A DNA stretch of 64,000 bases from Sanghuangporus weigelae (lineage: Eukaryota > Basidiomycota > Agaricomycetes > Hymenochaetales > Hymenochaetaceae), in contig CP137318.1 in assembly GCA_033182465.1 (NCBI GenBank), positions 4,092,001 through 4,156,000 on the forward strand, given 5' to 3'. The position numbers were made by a program, and so were the translations under genes. Within the stretch, counting starts at the first letter, position 1. Every line of letters begins with the position of its first letter. The notes beneath the pieces are model-generated. The model saw only the letters and a program-made list of their open reading frames with translations, was not told where the DNA came from and searched no databases. Below are positions 34,328-45,314 of the stretch, one piece after another.

Positions 34328-34899
34328 GCGTCTTGAAATATCTATGGAAATGGTCGAGCTGATGGCTGGGCGATGTGTTGAAGGGCAATTCCGCTCGTCT
34401 TCTCGATAGTTTATACGATATTCGAGCTGTGGTATACCTACTCTTTGATTCAACCCACATCATGCTTTGACCTAGCAATAGAGTTGCTTGGATTAATGGG
34501 ACCAAGATCGTGGACAAAGCTCGCCTAATCGAAAGAAATCTGTCTACGATGCCCTCCATTCCTTCCTCCGATCTTGCAACTTCGTATCGACTCAGATTCC
34601 TTTAAAAAAAGAGCCCGATATGTCACTGTATGATCGATATTTCGCATAATAATGCTGGCCCAGACTTATTGCGGTGTAGACGTGAAGATTCGGATGAACG
34701 GACGAGTCAGTAGAGGCTTTTGGCATTTAGATTTGTCCGAACTCCTTTCAGGCTTCAACGCCATCTTCTTGGACCGACAAGTTCACATGAAAATTTCCGC
34801 AGAGGATGGTGGTTGAGTCCACTGGTTGACAGGACAAAGAGAGACGAGAATGGAATTTGGGCCAAGAAATTTGTTTGAAATCTGATTACCTAATCTTGT

Positions 34900-35552
34900 C
34901 TACGTTCGTCCATTTACGTTTAGCTTGAACACAACTATCATCAACATATTCAGAAAAATTGCGTTCCGGAAGTCCTCCACCATCTTTTGAATCTGACTAT
35001 CGTCGTCGGGTATCTTCTTGTATAGTTTCAGAAGTAAGCGCGTATACGCGTCGTCGGGCTTTGCATTTCCGCGAGACGGACAAAGGTAGACGTGCATCTT
35101 TTCGTTTCGGTCTCTCGGATTCCAACCCTTGATCAGCCCAAGCCAAATTTTATGCTCCACGTCTTCAGTATCCTGGATTGTCTCCGGAGAAAGGTTTTCC
35201 TTCCCCTGTTTCTTTTTCTTCGTCTATTTTGGAAGAGAAAGGAAGGGTAAGTGCGACAGAGACGGGAAAGATAGAGCAGACTGACGAGCTGGTCTGGCGT
35301 GTCTTTGGTTGGTCCTAATACCAGTGCGGGGTACCACTTGCCATCATGACTCCAGTACCATGCGACACTGTAAGTCTAGCCACAACGTATAATTATCAGA
35401 TCCAGGTGGCCGAAACTACCAGTTGAACTCACCTCGAATTCATAAGGATAAGGTGCCGTTGGAACCCGAGGAATGCCCTCGCCAACCCATGCTTGCTCTA
35501 GTTTCCTCGTAGTGACATTGCAGTCGAACTGATTATGGCAGAGTGCGGACAT
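34900..35552 (-). CDS. Unrecognised local gene family, best-formed member
   Basis: Minus-strand exons 35552-35433, 35375-35286 and 35223-34900 join in phase 0 with normal introns of 57 and 62 bases, giving at least 177 residues. Recognisable family blocks are YSVAWYWSHDGKWYPALVLGP, then a lysine-rich linker (TKKKKQGKENLSPE), then HKIWLGLIKGWNP and KMHVYLCPSRGNAKPDDAYTRL, and a short hydrophobic end. The pattern of Trp, Lys-Trp-Tyr and Leu-Gly-Pro motifs suggests a small folded domain that I cannot identify. The true start may lie further upstream, because the frame is still open above 35552 and another exon could exist. The outer breakpoint of the duplication arm falls inside the last exon. 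Confidence 0.58.
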
Positions 35553-35899
35553 CCTTCTGCGAGTCGCATCAATCAAAGACTTAGACGTGGTGAGGAAGTG
35601 GATAGGTTCGCCTTATACCTGCAAGTAATTTGCCGCCTTTTAGTTGTGTGGCCGTTGTGGCTCATTCTGGAAAGAAGAATAAATGATCGTGCGGTTTGTT
35701 GTTATATATACGCATTGTGGCCCCAGCTCTCCATACTATCTTTCACACATTCTTCGCTGGCGTGGCTCAAGCACCGGCTCTTCCTGCAAAATTTCCAAAG
35801 CCACTCACTGAATCATAAGACCGTATTGTATAAATGAAACAGCACATCAGTCGAGCTCATTCAATTTCTTATCATGCTAGTCGACGTCCACAGCACATT

Positions 35900-36420
35900 T
35901 GAGTAATGTACACTTCAGAGATCTTCGGTTGCAGTGGTCTGAATGCGTACATCGTTATTCGATAGATTGCTGAACCGAAGATCTTCAGTAGCGTACGCGT
36001 GTATCCGTAGTCAGACTTTGTGTTTCCGTCCATGGACCAGAGATAGATATGGATCTTTTTGTTCGGATTCTGCGGATTCAGACCCTGTCTAATTGCAAGC
36101 CATTCTGCTCATGCGATAAATCCACTCTGCTACAGCATGCAAACATAATTAGATAAGAGCAAAGAAGATACTGACAGAATACTGCTCCAGTCCGTCTGGA
36201 TATAGCATGAGTGCAGACTAACATCACTTTTTCATACAAACATCATGCGACGCTGTACGTCTACGTATTGATGAACGTCAGATTTAGTTTTTCCAAGCAA
36301 TACGCGTCGAGATGAGGATTGCCCTTAGATCATAAGGATATCCTTCTTCCGAACAGCGAGGACCATTCTGACCTGGACAGACGCGTAGAAGTTCTTATTA
36401 TTCGCGGCATAAAGGACGCT
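35900..36420 (-). pseudogene. Decayed local gene family member
   Basis: The minus strand between about 36110 and 35930 still reads GLNPQNPNKKIHIYLWSM, GNTKSDYGYTRTLLKIFG, matching the last exon of the 34900-35552 gene. Upstream, about 36190-36390, are blocks resembling its middle exon, but the frame cannot be followed and splice sites are not convincing. I read it as a third, eroded tandem copy. Confidence 0.5.
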
Positions 36421-36994
36421 GTTTCAATACAGGTGCGACATAGTGTCAAATAGAGAACCTGTCTTTAGAAAGCGGTACTACAGCGAGAGGCTGCAAGTTT
36501 ACGACGCCCATCATTACCAACGCTTGCAAAACTTTACATAGTTTTACAGGTGCGAATGGCAATCTACGCATGAATTCTAGGAGAGGGTCTGAAAGGACCT
36601 GAGTTACTGTCGTTGTTGTCAAAGCTACAGTGGGCAAAGCCTGGAATTATCTTATGGCCAGCGATATCGGTCCTGCAATTTTCTTTGGCGAACTCGGGCT
36701 TGCTCACCTTCGTCTGAACCACGGTTGTCTACGAGCTGAGATGACAATGAGAGACCATTAGCGTGACCTCACTTTCCCGGAATTCTGGCCATTGATTGTG
36801 AAATAGCCACGAGGTTAGCGAAGCGAAGGTGAACGTAAAAGGGCGATAGCCAATCAACTGTGGCTTCAGAGGTAGCTTAGTAAGCTACCAAAAGTAGCAA
36901 GAGATCGCGTGACCCGCGTCAGAGAGAAACCAGTTGCCTGTCTTGTCCACTACCGCATACGACGCTACACACATTCACCGGCATCGCGTCGACG
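36421..36994. other. Intergenic, MDV1 upstream region
   Basis: No gene could be supported. The last 200 bases should hold the promoter of the WD40 gene at 36995. Confidence 0.4.
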
Positions 36995-39407
36995 ATGACC
37001 GATGGCCGCCAGCGACGGCGAGCTGACATCAGGGAACCTTTGGAAGCTATCCAGACAACAGCATCGTCACAAAGTAGTAGTACTGGAGCTCATTTTCAAG
37101 CTGTCTCTAGCGCTATTCTTGCCCCCTTTCGCAGAAAAGCCGACTCTAATAACCTATTGACTGAACGTACGTCGTCAAAATGCTTAGGAATAAAAGCTCT
37201 GGTTTTTTGCCTGGCTAACTGTGAACCTAGTGGCACCTGTACTTATGACGCCGAAAATGATTAGTAGTGCAGCGTCCAGCTCCTCGAAATCACGGGGGTC
37301 ACTCGGTGCGACGGATGCACGCATGAATATAGCTGCTCTTGGTCGAGCACCATTGCGCTTTGGTCTCGGGACGCGTCGCATCACGTCGACGGATCTCCAG
37401 GTAGCAGAAGCGAATGTTGAGCTCCTTAACGAAGAAGTGCCCGAACCAGCTGGTGTTGCATCCGACGTCAGCTTGCTTCGCGGCTTCAAGGCCACAGTTC
37501 CGAGTGCAGAGCGGGGGAAAAGTCGCCGTCATCAGATGCGTAACGTCAATACGGTTCATATTGGTCTTAAGAAGCTCGGTACAAATGCGAGGGGATTGTT
37601 AGCGGAAGATGCCTATCATGATCACGAGAGCGATAGTGACGACGATGTCGTAATGGTAGATGCGCACCCAAAGAAACGACGCGGGCGTCGTACACGTGAG
37701 AGCTTGGGAGCGAGTGTTGCCTTAGGGAAAGAGGAGCTGCGTCGCCAGGAACAGGAGATTCTCCTTGACAAAGAAAATATCCACGTACGACGCACACTCA
37801 AGCTAGCGGAAATTTCGGAAATCACGGCCAAAATAGATTCCCTAGAAGCCATTCGCTCTCAACTCGAATCCGACCTTTTGAAATTGAAGGAGGACGAATT
37901 AGAGCTGGACGATGAACGTATGCTTCCCTTCGGTTTTTCCGCGAATCTATTCTGACTTCTGGCTATAGTTGAAGGTGTACGGGAACGTAAAGCAATCGAA
38001 GAGCCGAATGGTCAAGTAAAACGTGTTGACCAGAGCTCAAGACGACGGAAGGGACCCGTGTTTCTTCCGTCGGAGCATGATGACCTTCCGCCCGGCGTCG
38101 CGTTTCTCACGCTTCCCGTCTCCTCCCAAAACGCACCTATCGCCGCACTTGACTTTTCGGAACCATATGGAACTCTGGTCTCTGCGGCCTCAGAAAGTGA
38201 TGATGACCCTTCGCCTCGCGTATGGGATATGCTTGAGATCGAAGAAATTGGGCGATTGCAAGGGCATAGAGGTCCTGTTCGTGCGTTGCAGGTCGAGGAT
38301 CACGTTTGCTTAACAGGAGGCGAAGATGGTGCGTTACGCGTATGGGATTTGAGACGCGTAGGTGATCAGGATGGAGAGCTCATCAACCTCACGGATATTC
38401 GCGAGGAGCAAGACGACGATAGTGCGACTTCGTCCATCCGCAACGGAACCGGTAATGGGTCAATTGTATCTGGGACAGACGGACCTTGCGCACGTGTGTT
38501 GGAGGGTCACAGCAAGGCCATTTCGGCGCTCTACTTCGAGGAGAATTGTCTTGTGAGTGGCGCGTCCGACAAGACTTTGCGACAGTGGGACCTCACAACA
38601 GGTCAATGTGTCATGACGATGGACATCCTCTGGGCTATCTCCCATCCATCCGGTTCGAGCATGAGCGCGTCGACGTCTGGCTTGCTTCCTGGAGCTGCGT
38701 CTGTTATTGGGAACTTTGCCGTACCGATGCCCCCTCGTTCGGATGGGAGCTGGGACATGTACCAGGATTTCATCGGTGCCGTACAGTTTTGGGGGTATGG
38801 ACTTGTGAGCGGTAGCGGAGATGGTGTAGTACGAATGTGGGACAGTGCGTTCTTTGTTCTTGCCGCTTCTCTGCAGCATTTGATTTAATTGCTGGTTGTT
38901 ATTTTTTTGTGACTCCAGTGCGCACTGGCCAAGCGCATCGAACTCTCTTAGGTCACACAGCACCCGTAACCTGTCTACAGTTTGACCAACTACACATCGT
39001 CACCGGTAGTCTAGACAAATCCATCCGAGTGAGTGCTTCAGCCTTCTTTCGGTGATCAAACTTAAGTTCAAGCTGAATATATGCGGTATAGATATGGGAC
39101 ATCAGAACGGGTGGCATAACTGACACGATCAAATTCGAGCATGGTGTGACTGCGCTACAGTTCGATACGCGGAAAGTCGTTGCTGCTGCAGGCGAGAATG
39201 CCGTGAAGGTGCGTTTCCACCTCTTTTTGGTCCAGATTCCATCTCGTGTGCACTAAACGGCTTGACTAGATCTATAACCGCACGACAAGGCAAGTGTCCT
39301 CCCTCATCACGAACGGACACACAAGACCCGTGGAGCGGCTGCGATACATGGATAGGTACCTCGCGACAGGAGGACTGGACTCGACGGTCAAGATCTGGGC
39401 GTTATAG
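36995..39407 (+). CDS. MDV1: Mitochondrial division protein 1 (WD40)
   Basis: MDV1 is the cytosolic adaptor that links FIS1 on the outer mitochondrial membrane to the dynamin DNM1 during mitochondrial fission. Six exons join in frame: 36995-37166, 37231-37917, 37969-38844, 38919-39028, 39092-39208 and 39270-39407, giving 699 residues. The N-terminal part is Ser-rich with basic patches. A strongly helical coiled-coil (about residues 225-290, starting [18 protein letters not shown]) follows, then seven WD40-type repeats. These include [70 protein letters not shown] and [13 protein letters not shown] at the very end. Coiled coil plus C-terminal WD40 propeller is the diagnostic order for the family. 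An F-box WD40 protein is the main alternative, but no F-box is seen. Confidence 0.88.
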
Positions 39408-39952
39408 TTTTTTACATTACTCAACCCGAATGACTTGCCTACATCTGTCATACCGATACGCCCTCGTCAGTGGTCACGCTGCAAGTAGTAATAGGTAATA
39501 TTTTCATCAAGGTCTTGACTTCACAAAAACGCTTTTTACTGCCTCGCTTTCTTTTTACTTTATTTTCTATTCAACTTCCAATAAAGACCGAGACTCTTGC
39601 ACTCATAATGTCGTTCCGCTTTCCCCTTTTCCCCAAACAACTGAAGACCTCGCACGTGTATATTACATTACATACGCTTTCTATATCCAATACAACCAAT
39701 AGAATTGTGCTGCATAGTTATCTCTTAGTCGTTGATGAGTCGGTCGGCTTCAAGACATGATTTAATGCGGTCCTGCGCCAAGCCAGCAGCTCTTCTCGGG
39801 TCCGCACAATGCCAACGCAACCTTAGCAGATAAATCAGTATCGTTGATTCTTATTGCCTGAGAGATGGAGTACGCATGCTAATATGGATAAAAATACATC
39901 AACTCTTGATCTTTACCTTTACACAGGTGCATCAGGAAGTCAGAAGGAGAAA
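39408..39952. other. Convergent intergenic spacer
   Basis: Spacer between the stops of MDV1 (plus) and the hypothetical gene at 39953 (minus). It contains probable 3' untranslated regions and no supported gene. Confidence 0.4.
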
Positions 39953-40949
39953 TCATGAGTTCATCTGCGAATACGCATTTCGATCCCAGTGAAAGTCGAG
40001 TGTGATGTCGATGCCGTACGGTCGAAGGTCGTAATACGGCCGCAACAGCTTCAGGCGCTTTGTTGGTGTTGGTGAGGTTGAGAAGTCGGTTATGGGGGAC
40101 ACTTCAGGGCCAGTATGATGCGACTCGGGGACGTTTGGTTCCTCGAAGGGGGTTGCAGTTGGTTCGGACAGACCGGCCACCGAGGGTAAAAGTGGGGATG
40201 AGGGTTTGAGTCGGTATTTCGGCGCGCTTGCTGGAGAGGCAGTTGGGAATAACAGCTCGCGCAGGCCACGGAGAGAGAACGACGAGCCTCCATCGGCATC
40301 TTCCACATCATCGTCCGCACTAGTTGCCCTTTCACTGGATCCAATCTCCTCCATCGATTCCTCCCCGTCCGAGAGACACTCGCTATTCCTCTCTGCAGCA
40401 TTCTTTGCGCGCATCTCGACGGCCTTCCTCGCAACTAGTACACTCTCCATCTCCCATCGGCTCACGTCCGTCGGCTCGAACAGCCCACTCCGCGAGAAGA
40501 TGTTACACCAGCACCTATCCAGGAGCTGAATCGCCGGCGGGAGGAGTCCGTCCAATTTCGTACTCCCATTCGATGGTTTTAGCTCCAGATTCGCTGAAAG
40601 GGACGAAGATGGATCCTGAGTTTTAAGGGCTGAGGTATCAGGTAAAGTCAAATTCGCCATTATCGCCGCCCTAAAGGTCGTTGCGCTCCCCACTGACCGA
40701 CTCAGCGGCGAGTCGATCGGGACGGCTTCCCAGTAACATGACGAAGTGAAAAGCGCGGTCAAGAGCATCATGCAGTAAAAACTGTTCATTCGTTAACGAA
40801 AAGCTCAGTAAGTCTTGAGCCTCAACTATAGATGGGAAAGATGAAGGACGGACCATGGTCTTGCATGAAGGAACATCGAGATAAGAAAGACTGCCAAGAA
40901 ATACGGAGGCGCCGTTGGTAGAGGCAAGATTACAAGTGGTAAGAACCAT
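39953..40949 (-). CDS. Hypothetical protein
   Basis: An unrecognised protein of 309 residues. Minus-strand exons 40949-40738 and 40670-39953 join in frame across a 67-base intron with a GTTACT donor. The N-terminal half has a helical, hydrophobic stretch (LTNEQFLLHDALDRAFHFVM). The middle contains LPPAIQLLDRCWCNIFSRSGLFEP and an acidic, Ser-rich segment (GEESMEEIGSSERATSADDDVEDADGG is part of it, low complexity). The C-terminus ends in RPYYDLRPYGIDITLDFHWD. No known domain, signal peptide or clear membrane anchor could be named. A start at 40856 (MVRPSS) or, without the intron, at 40660 (MANLTL) is possible. It is convergent with MDV1. Confidence 0.6.
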
Positions 40950-41763
40950 CGTGTGCACCTAACACAATATGAATTGAACAATAACAGTAAATTCAAAGAA
41001 ATATTGAACACACATACCACATCGTCGCGGTTGTGATGAGAGAAAGGAGGGACGTGGCTGTGACACATCCCGTGCCATGACCTGAAAAGCGCGCGTCCTT
41101 GTTTTGGTGGTCGGCAAGACCCTATGATTTACGTCTGCGCGTGACTTGCGGCGGAGATCGAAAATTTGCCCGTATATAGAAAGTCGCTTAGGAATGATGT
41201 ACACTACTTCACTCTCGACCACAATATTTGTATGAGTCGCTCTCTCAATGAAACTCTGTGCTTGTTTTTGTAAAAATTGAGTCTGTTTGGGTCTGTTCTG
41301 GTGTGATCCGCAAAAAAAAAATCATTTTTTCTGATAATATGCTATGTTATTATGGTTGGTACCATCGGAAACTACTTCACAATTTTCGATATGTCTCACA
41401 TGCATTGATTCAGTCGCAACATCACTAGACTGTTGCGATTGAACTCACGAACTCATGTTAATCTCTTCCGTGTAATTGTAAGTAAAACTTTCGTCCTTAC
41501 TCAACTTTGCGAAACTTATTGTATGTCCCTTTTCTCGGCAATTCTCAGGCATGCTTCTATTATGTTCGAATTACACCCCTCCCATGGTACCTTGGGCAAT
41601 TTGATGCTTCTATCTCGGTGCCAATTTGGAAATCAGGTCCATCACCGGTATGTCCATTTGAGTTTGTGTACATGCATATACATTGACTTACATCAATCAG
41701 AGGCTTACAATCTCGACTGTCAGAAGTGCAGAGCTACCTTGTGGCTATTATCTCCCAACACCC
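40950..41763. other. Intergenic, no gene seen
   Basis: Spacer of about 0.8 kb between the hypothetical gene and the transposon-like gene. Frames are short and unrecognised. An A-run near 41312-41321 is the only simple feature noticed. Confidence 0.4.
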
Positions 41764-44700
41764 TCATTTCTGAACGGACACGTCGGCCATGATACGCTCG
41801 CGATACTGCTCGGGAATAGAGTCAACGGTGCATAGGTTGTTTCGGACGAGGGCTGTCAGAGCTGCGGTGAGTTTCCCTTCTTTCTTCTTTATACTTGTCA
41901 CTGATGCGATACTCTTGTCTAGTTGTCGAAGTTTTTTGAGCTGGTCATTCAGCTGCTTCACGGTCATCTCGGTGAGCGAGCTCGGGACAGACACGATCGC
42001 GATGCCATCGAGTCACTGCTGCTCCTTGGCTCGTTTTTCTTGTCTTTCTTCGTCTTTGCGGACTCTTTTGTTCGCTATCTCGTCTTTTTCTTCGTCTATC
42101 TCGCGGTTTCTCTTCCTTTTGGTACCCAACGCTTCGATACAACATGCTTCTCCTCTCACAAACGCCTCGTGATTATGTCCGGTGAGTATTGTATCCCTGA
42201 ATTCGTCCGTTCCATTTCTTCTGAATCTGTATAGTGAATTGAAACCGCGAAGGGATCCCCTTGGATTCTTTCGCATGTACACACGAAGGGCTCCAAGGGC
42301 CCCTTCATTGACGTCGTTTGTCACTGGCATCCATGCCAGCTCGCATTCCTTCCCAGTAAGTCCCGCAATTATTCCATCCCTGTTAAATTCCGCGCTGAAT
42401 CGTTCCCAAGTCTCTAAGGTCCCCAAGAGAAACGCTTTAAAGATGTCCTCGAGGTATGGTAAGTTTGGTTTGTAGGGGTGGATAGCGCTGACTGCGTCAG
42501 CGCTTATCCATTCCTCCAAACCTCCCAGCGTCGCTTTTCGAGGGTCGGCATCTGGTGCAAGGATTATCAGGGAGTCGTTTATGAGTGCTTTGAGGTGAGT
42601 CTTCACTTTTTCATGGAATGGGCCCATCGTCAATGCATTCACAGGTTTGTTTCGCTTTCCACGGACGGTGCTGATGTATTCGACAGAGATTGCCTCACGA
42701 TAAAGAACGAGGACCGCCAGCTCCATCATCGTTGGCCAGTCATTGAGGCCCTTCAGTATATTCACCTCCATATTGGTAAGATTTCTTTTTTCCTTCAGGT
42801 TTCGAGTGCGGTGCACAAAATCGATATACATTTGTCGATTCGGTAATATCTCTGCCGCCGCCTCGAGATACGACGAGTAATGCGTACTGGACGTGTTTGG
42901 AAAGTTTCCAAGTCGATCCAGGACTCTACAACGGTAGTCCTTGAAGGTATTTTGTTGTCCCTTCTTGTCGTCCTTGTTTCTGACGTAGTCGCCCACCAGG
43001 TCGCCTAGCTTCATACCACCTCCCTGCGTGGCCTCCTTTGCACGCTTCACGATGCCCTTCACAAGTTGGTCCATTCCTTCTACATTCGAGTTCTGTAAGT
43101 GATGTTGCTGTTCGCCTTCGCTCTCTGCGTCTTTGTCTTGGTGGCTTTGTAACATCGCTGTGCTAGTAGCTTCGTCAGCAGACACATTAAACGGATTCAT
43201 GTACGCTTCAGCGAGCTCATTGTCAGGTTCTTCATCAGCAGGCTCCAGTGCCTCAAGAACAGCCGCGTTGTCCTTGTTTGGCAGAGGAACAGGTGCGACT
43301 CCCAGCTCCGCCCACTTCGCTCGCATTGCTAACTCCCCTCCTTTGACAGCATTCAAGTCTTTGTGCATCCCACACCCGGCCCACACCCACAAACCCAAAT
43401 TGCACCTTTCCTCTTCAGAAAGCTGCTCTAGAGCATCAGGATAGAGACCCTCGCAAATTTTTGAGAGCAACTCGGCTTGTAGGCATTTCTTCTCCTCCTC
43501 CTCCAATGCTTGCCAGGCCATTTCCCCTCCCAATTGCTCGATCATCGTCGACCGAGCCTCCTTGGTAAGTAATTCCTGCTCTTCCTTCGTTTTTGAATGG
43601 AAATGTTGCGCTCCGATGCCTCGCATTGAGAGCTCTCGTTTCCATTCACCCAGAAGCCTATGCTTTGCTTTCTGGTCTTCGGCATGGTCCCCGTGGGTCC
43701 CTGAATATTTCATTGCCATGCTCTCGTCATTGAGTATTTGGCCTGGGGTATTGCAGGCCAGCCCAAGAGGGCTTCTGTTGAAGACGTCGACTGCTTCTTG
43801 AAGGCTTTCGATCAGCATCGTTTTTTGCGTCTCTGCACGATGATTCGCGGTATGTTCAACCTTCAAGAACTTAATTTCATGCTTGAATGACTCGGGTGGC
43901 GGCCTATCGCCATTCGAACTCTCTTCTCGTTTCGTAATGTTGACATTCGTGGCCTCGAAGTTCTGATGTTTGTGAGTCGTCCCATCCCCCCCAGTTGTAA
44001 AAGCTGATCAGATGAGCAAACAGCACCCTCCTGCTTGAAACAGTAGCAATACTTATATTCGCTCTTTTTCAGGTTGAATCCCATCTGGATGAGGGACATA
44101 ACGCCGCCCCCTGTCACAATACGACCGACTGTCCGAGCCGACATTTTTTTGGGACTCTTCTTCTTTCGCCCCTTGGGTCCGAGAAAACCTGATACGATCT
44201 GAACGAAGGCATCAATGGCTGTTCCAGTGGCTTTGCCAGAACAGCCAAGCTGCCTGAGGTAAAAGGCGAGGGAACGAATGGCAGTCGAATATGCACCCTT
44301 GTCGGTAAGTCCCAAAAACTTAGTGATCGAATTTTTCATCTTCTGCAGGTCGTTGATTCGTCTACGAGCATACGCAAGTCGTGACCTCCACCGGTGGTTG
44401 ATCTTGCGACTCTCCTCCAGTGATGCTTCCAAATGAGACACGCGGTCGGACTCGATTGACATTCTCTTTAGCAACATTAAGCACTGTTTATCAGCCGCAG
44501 CAAAATTATTCCAATGCTCAATTGCTCGAATATGGACCGCATTGAAGACTTCTCGATTCCAGTCGCACAGAGCACGAAGACTTCGTACTTCGTGCTCTCC
44601 CATTGAAAGTAAGTCGTTCTGTTTGCTGATATCCTCTCGAAGCGAATCATTTGTCTTCTTCAGGTCTTGTACTGACTGTCGGGAGCGATTGAGGGCCTTC

Positions 44701-44771
44701 GAAGAATTGAAAAAATTGTCCTTGTACATTTGTGCACGGTTCTGGGCCCTGAGGAGTTTCTTGGAGGTGAG
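41764..44771 (-). pseudogene. Large coiled-coil, transposon-like gene, 3' portion
   Basis: From memory this resembles a family of long, repeated hypothetical proteins found many times in mushroom genomes, which behaves like a mobile-element gene; no transposase domain can be proven by eye. The minus strand holds three coding stretches. The first, 44771-43863, has a long coiled coil then SARTVGRIVTGGG. A second frame, starting near 44000, contains GGDGTTHKHQNFEATNVN and continues through 43866-42013 (WAGCGMHKDLNAVKGG, KDDKKGQ, LAWMPVTNDVNEGALGALRVYMR). The third, 41994-41764, is a helical tail. The first two are probably joined by a short intron near 44000-44040. The last two are in the same frame but separated by a TGA at 42013-42015, so the tail may be lost or the gene decayed. 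Its 5' part lies at 58584-58973 beyond the LTR nest. Confidence 0.55.
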
Positions 44772-45314
44772 TGAAAGGATCCGCTCAAAAACTCGCATCA
44801 GGATTGACGCGATCAACAGATCCACACGATCAGCTTTCCAAACGCGACCGGTAACCAAGCCAGCTATCACGGGCCCAAGCGATCGAGCGGCCTAGGCAAC
44901 AGTAACCCGTTACCACCCGAGCGCTAGAAGCACCAAAGCGGATACGTAATCCCGCTAACAGCTAACACTGCCGACCGCCTATTACCGCGGACTACCACTC
45001 TAACGCCGCCGACCAAGCAACCAGAGCGACCTCAATCAAAAGAAGCGATCAAACTTCTTAGAAGTCCAGAAGCACAACTACTAAAGCCTAAACGCTAAAA
45101 GGCTAAAGGCTAATAAGGTTTATGGAGACCTCACTGGCATTTCAGCACTGTCAAGTCTGTGCACGAGTTTACATGGTCCTTTATGAAGTATACTACTTAG
45201 TATGCACGGCAACAGTTGGTACACGTGACTGTCACATCGAAACCGAGCGACACCTTCAAGATACAATGCATTCCAATCCACCAAACCCAATAGTACCCAA
45301 GAAACGAGAGGAAC

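Larger units (their letters stand above)
31060..34925 (-). repeat. Right arm of inverted segmental duplication
   Basis: This is the partner of 5401-10495 in opposite orientation. It contains transporter exons 4-7, the oxidase-like gene, a family-tail relic, and one complete-looking family gene. It preserves the undisturbed insertion sites of both left-arm hAT elements (about 32697-32704 within oxidase-gene intron 2, and 32018-32025). Because the right arm continues on both sides into the full genes (transporter exons 1-3, and the 34900-35552 gene), it is the likely source and the left arm the copy. Confidence 0.88.

Noticed and set aside
44772-45314. A second complete retrotransposon flanking the Gypsy element
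   Set aside because: Only LTR sequence is present on the two sides, the pieces sum to exactly one LTR length, and both ends carry the GTGAG duplication, so it is a solo LTR.
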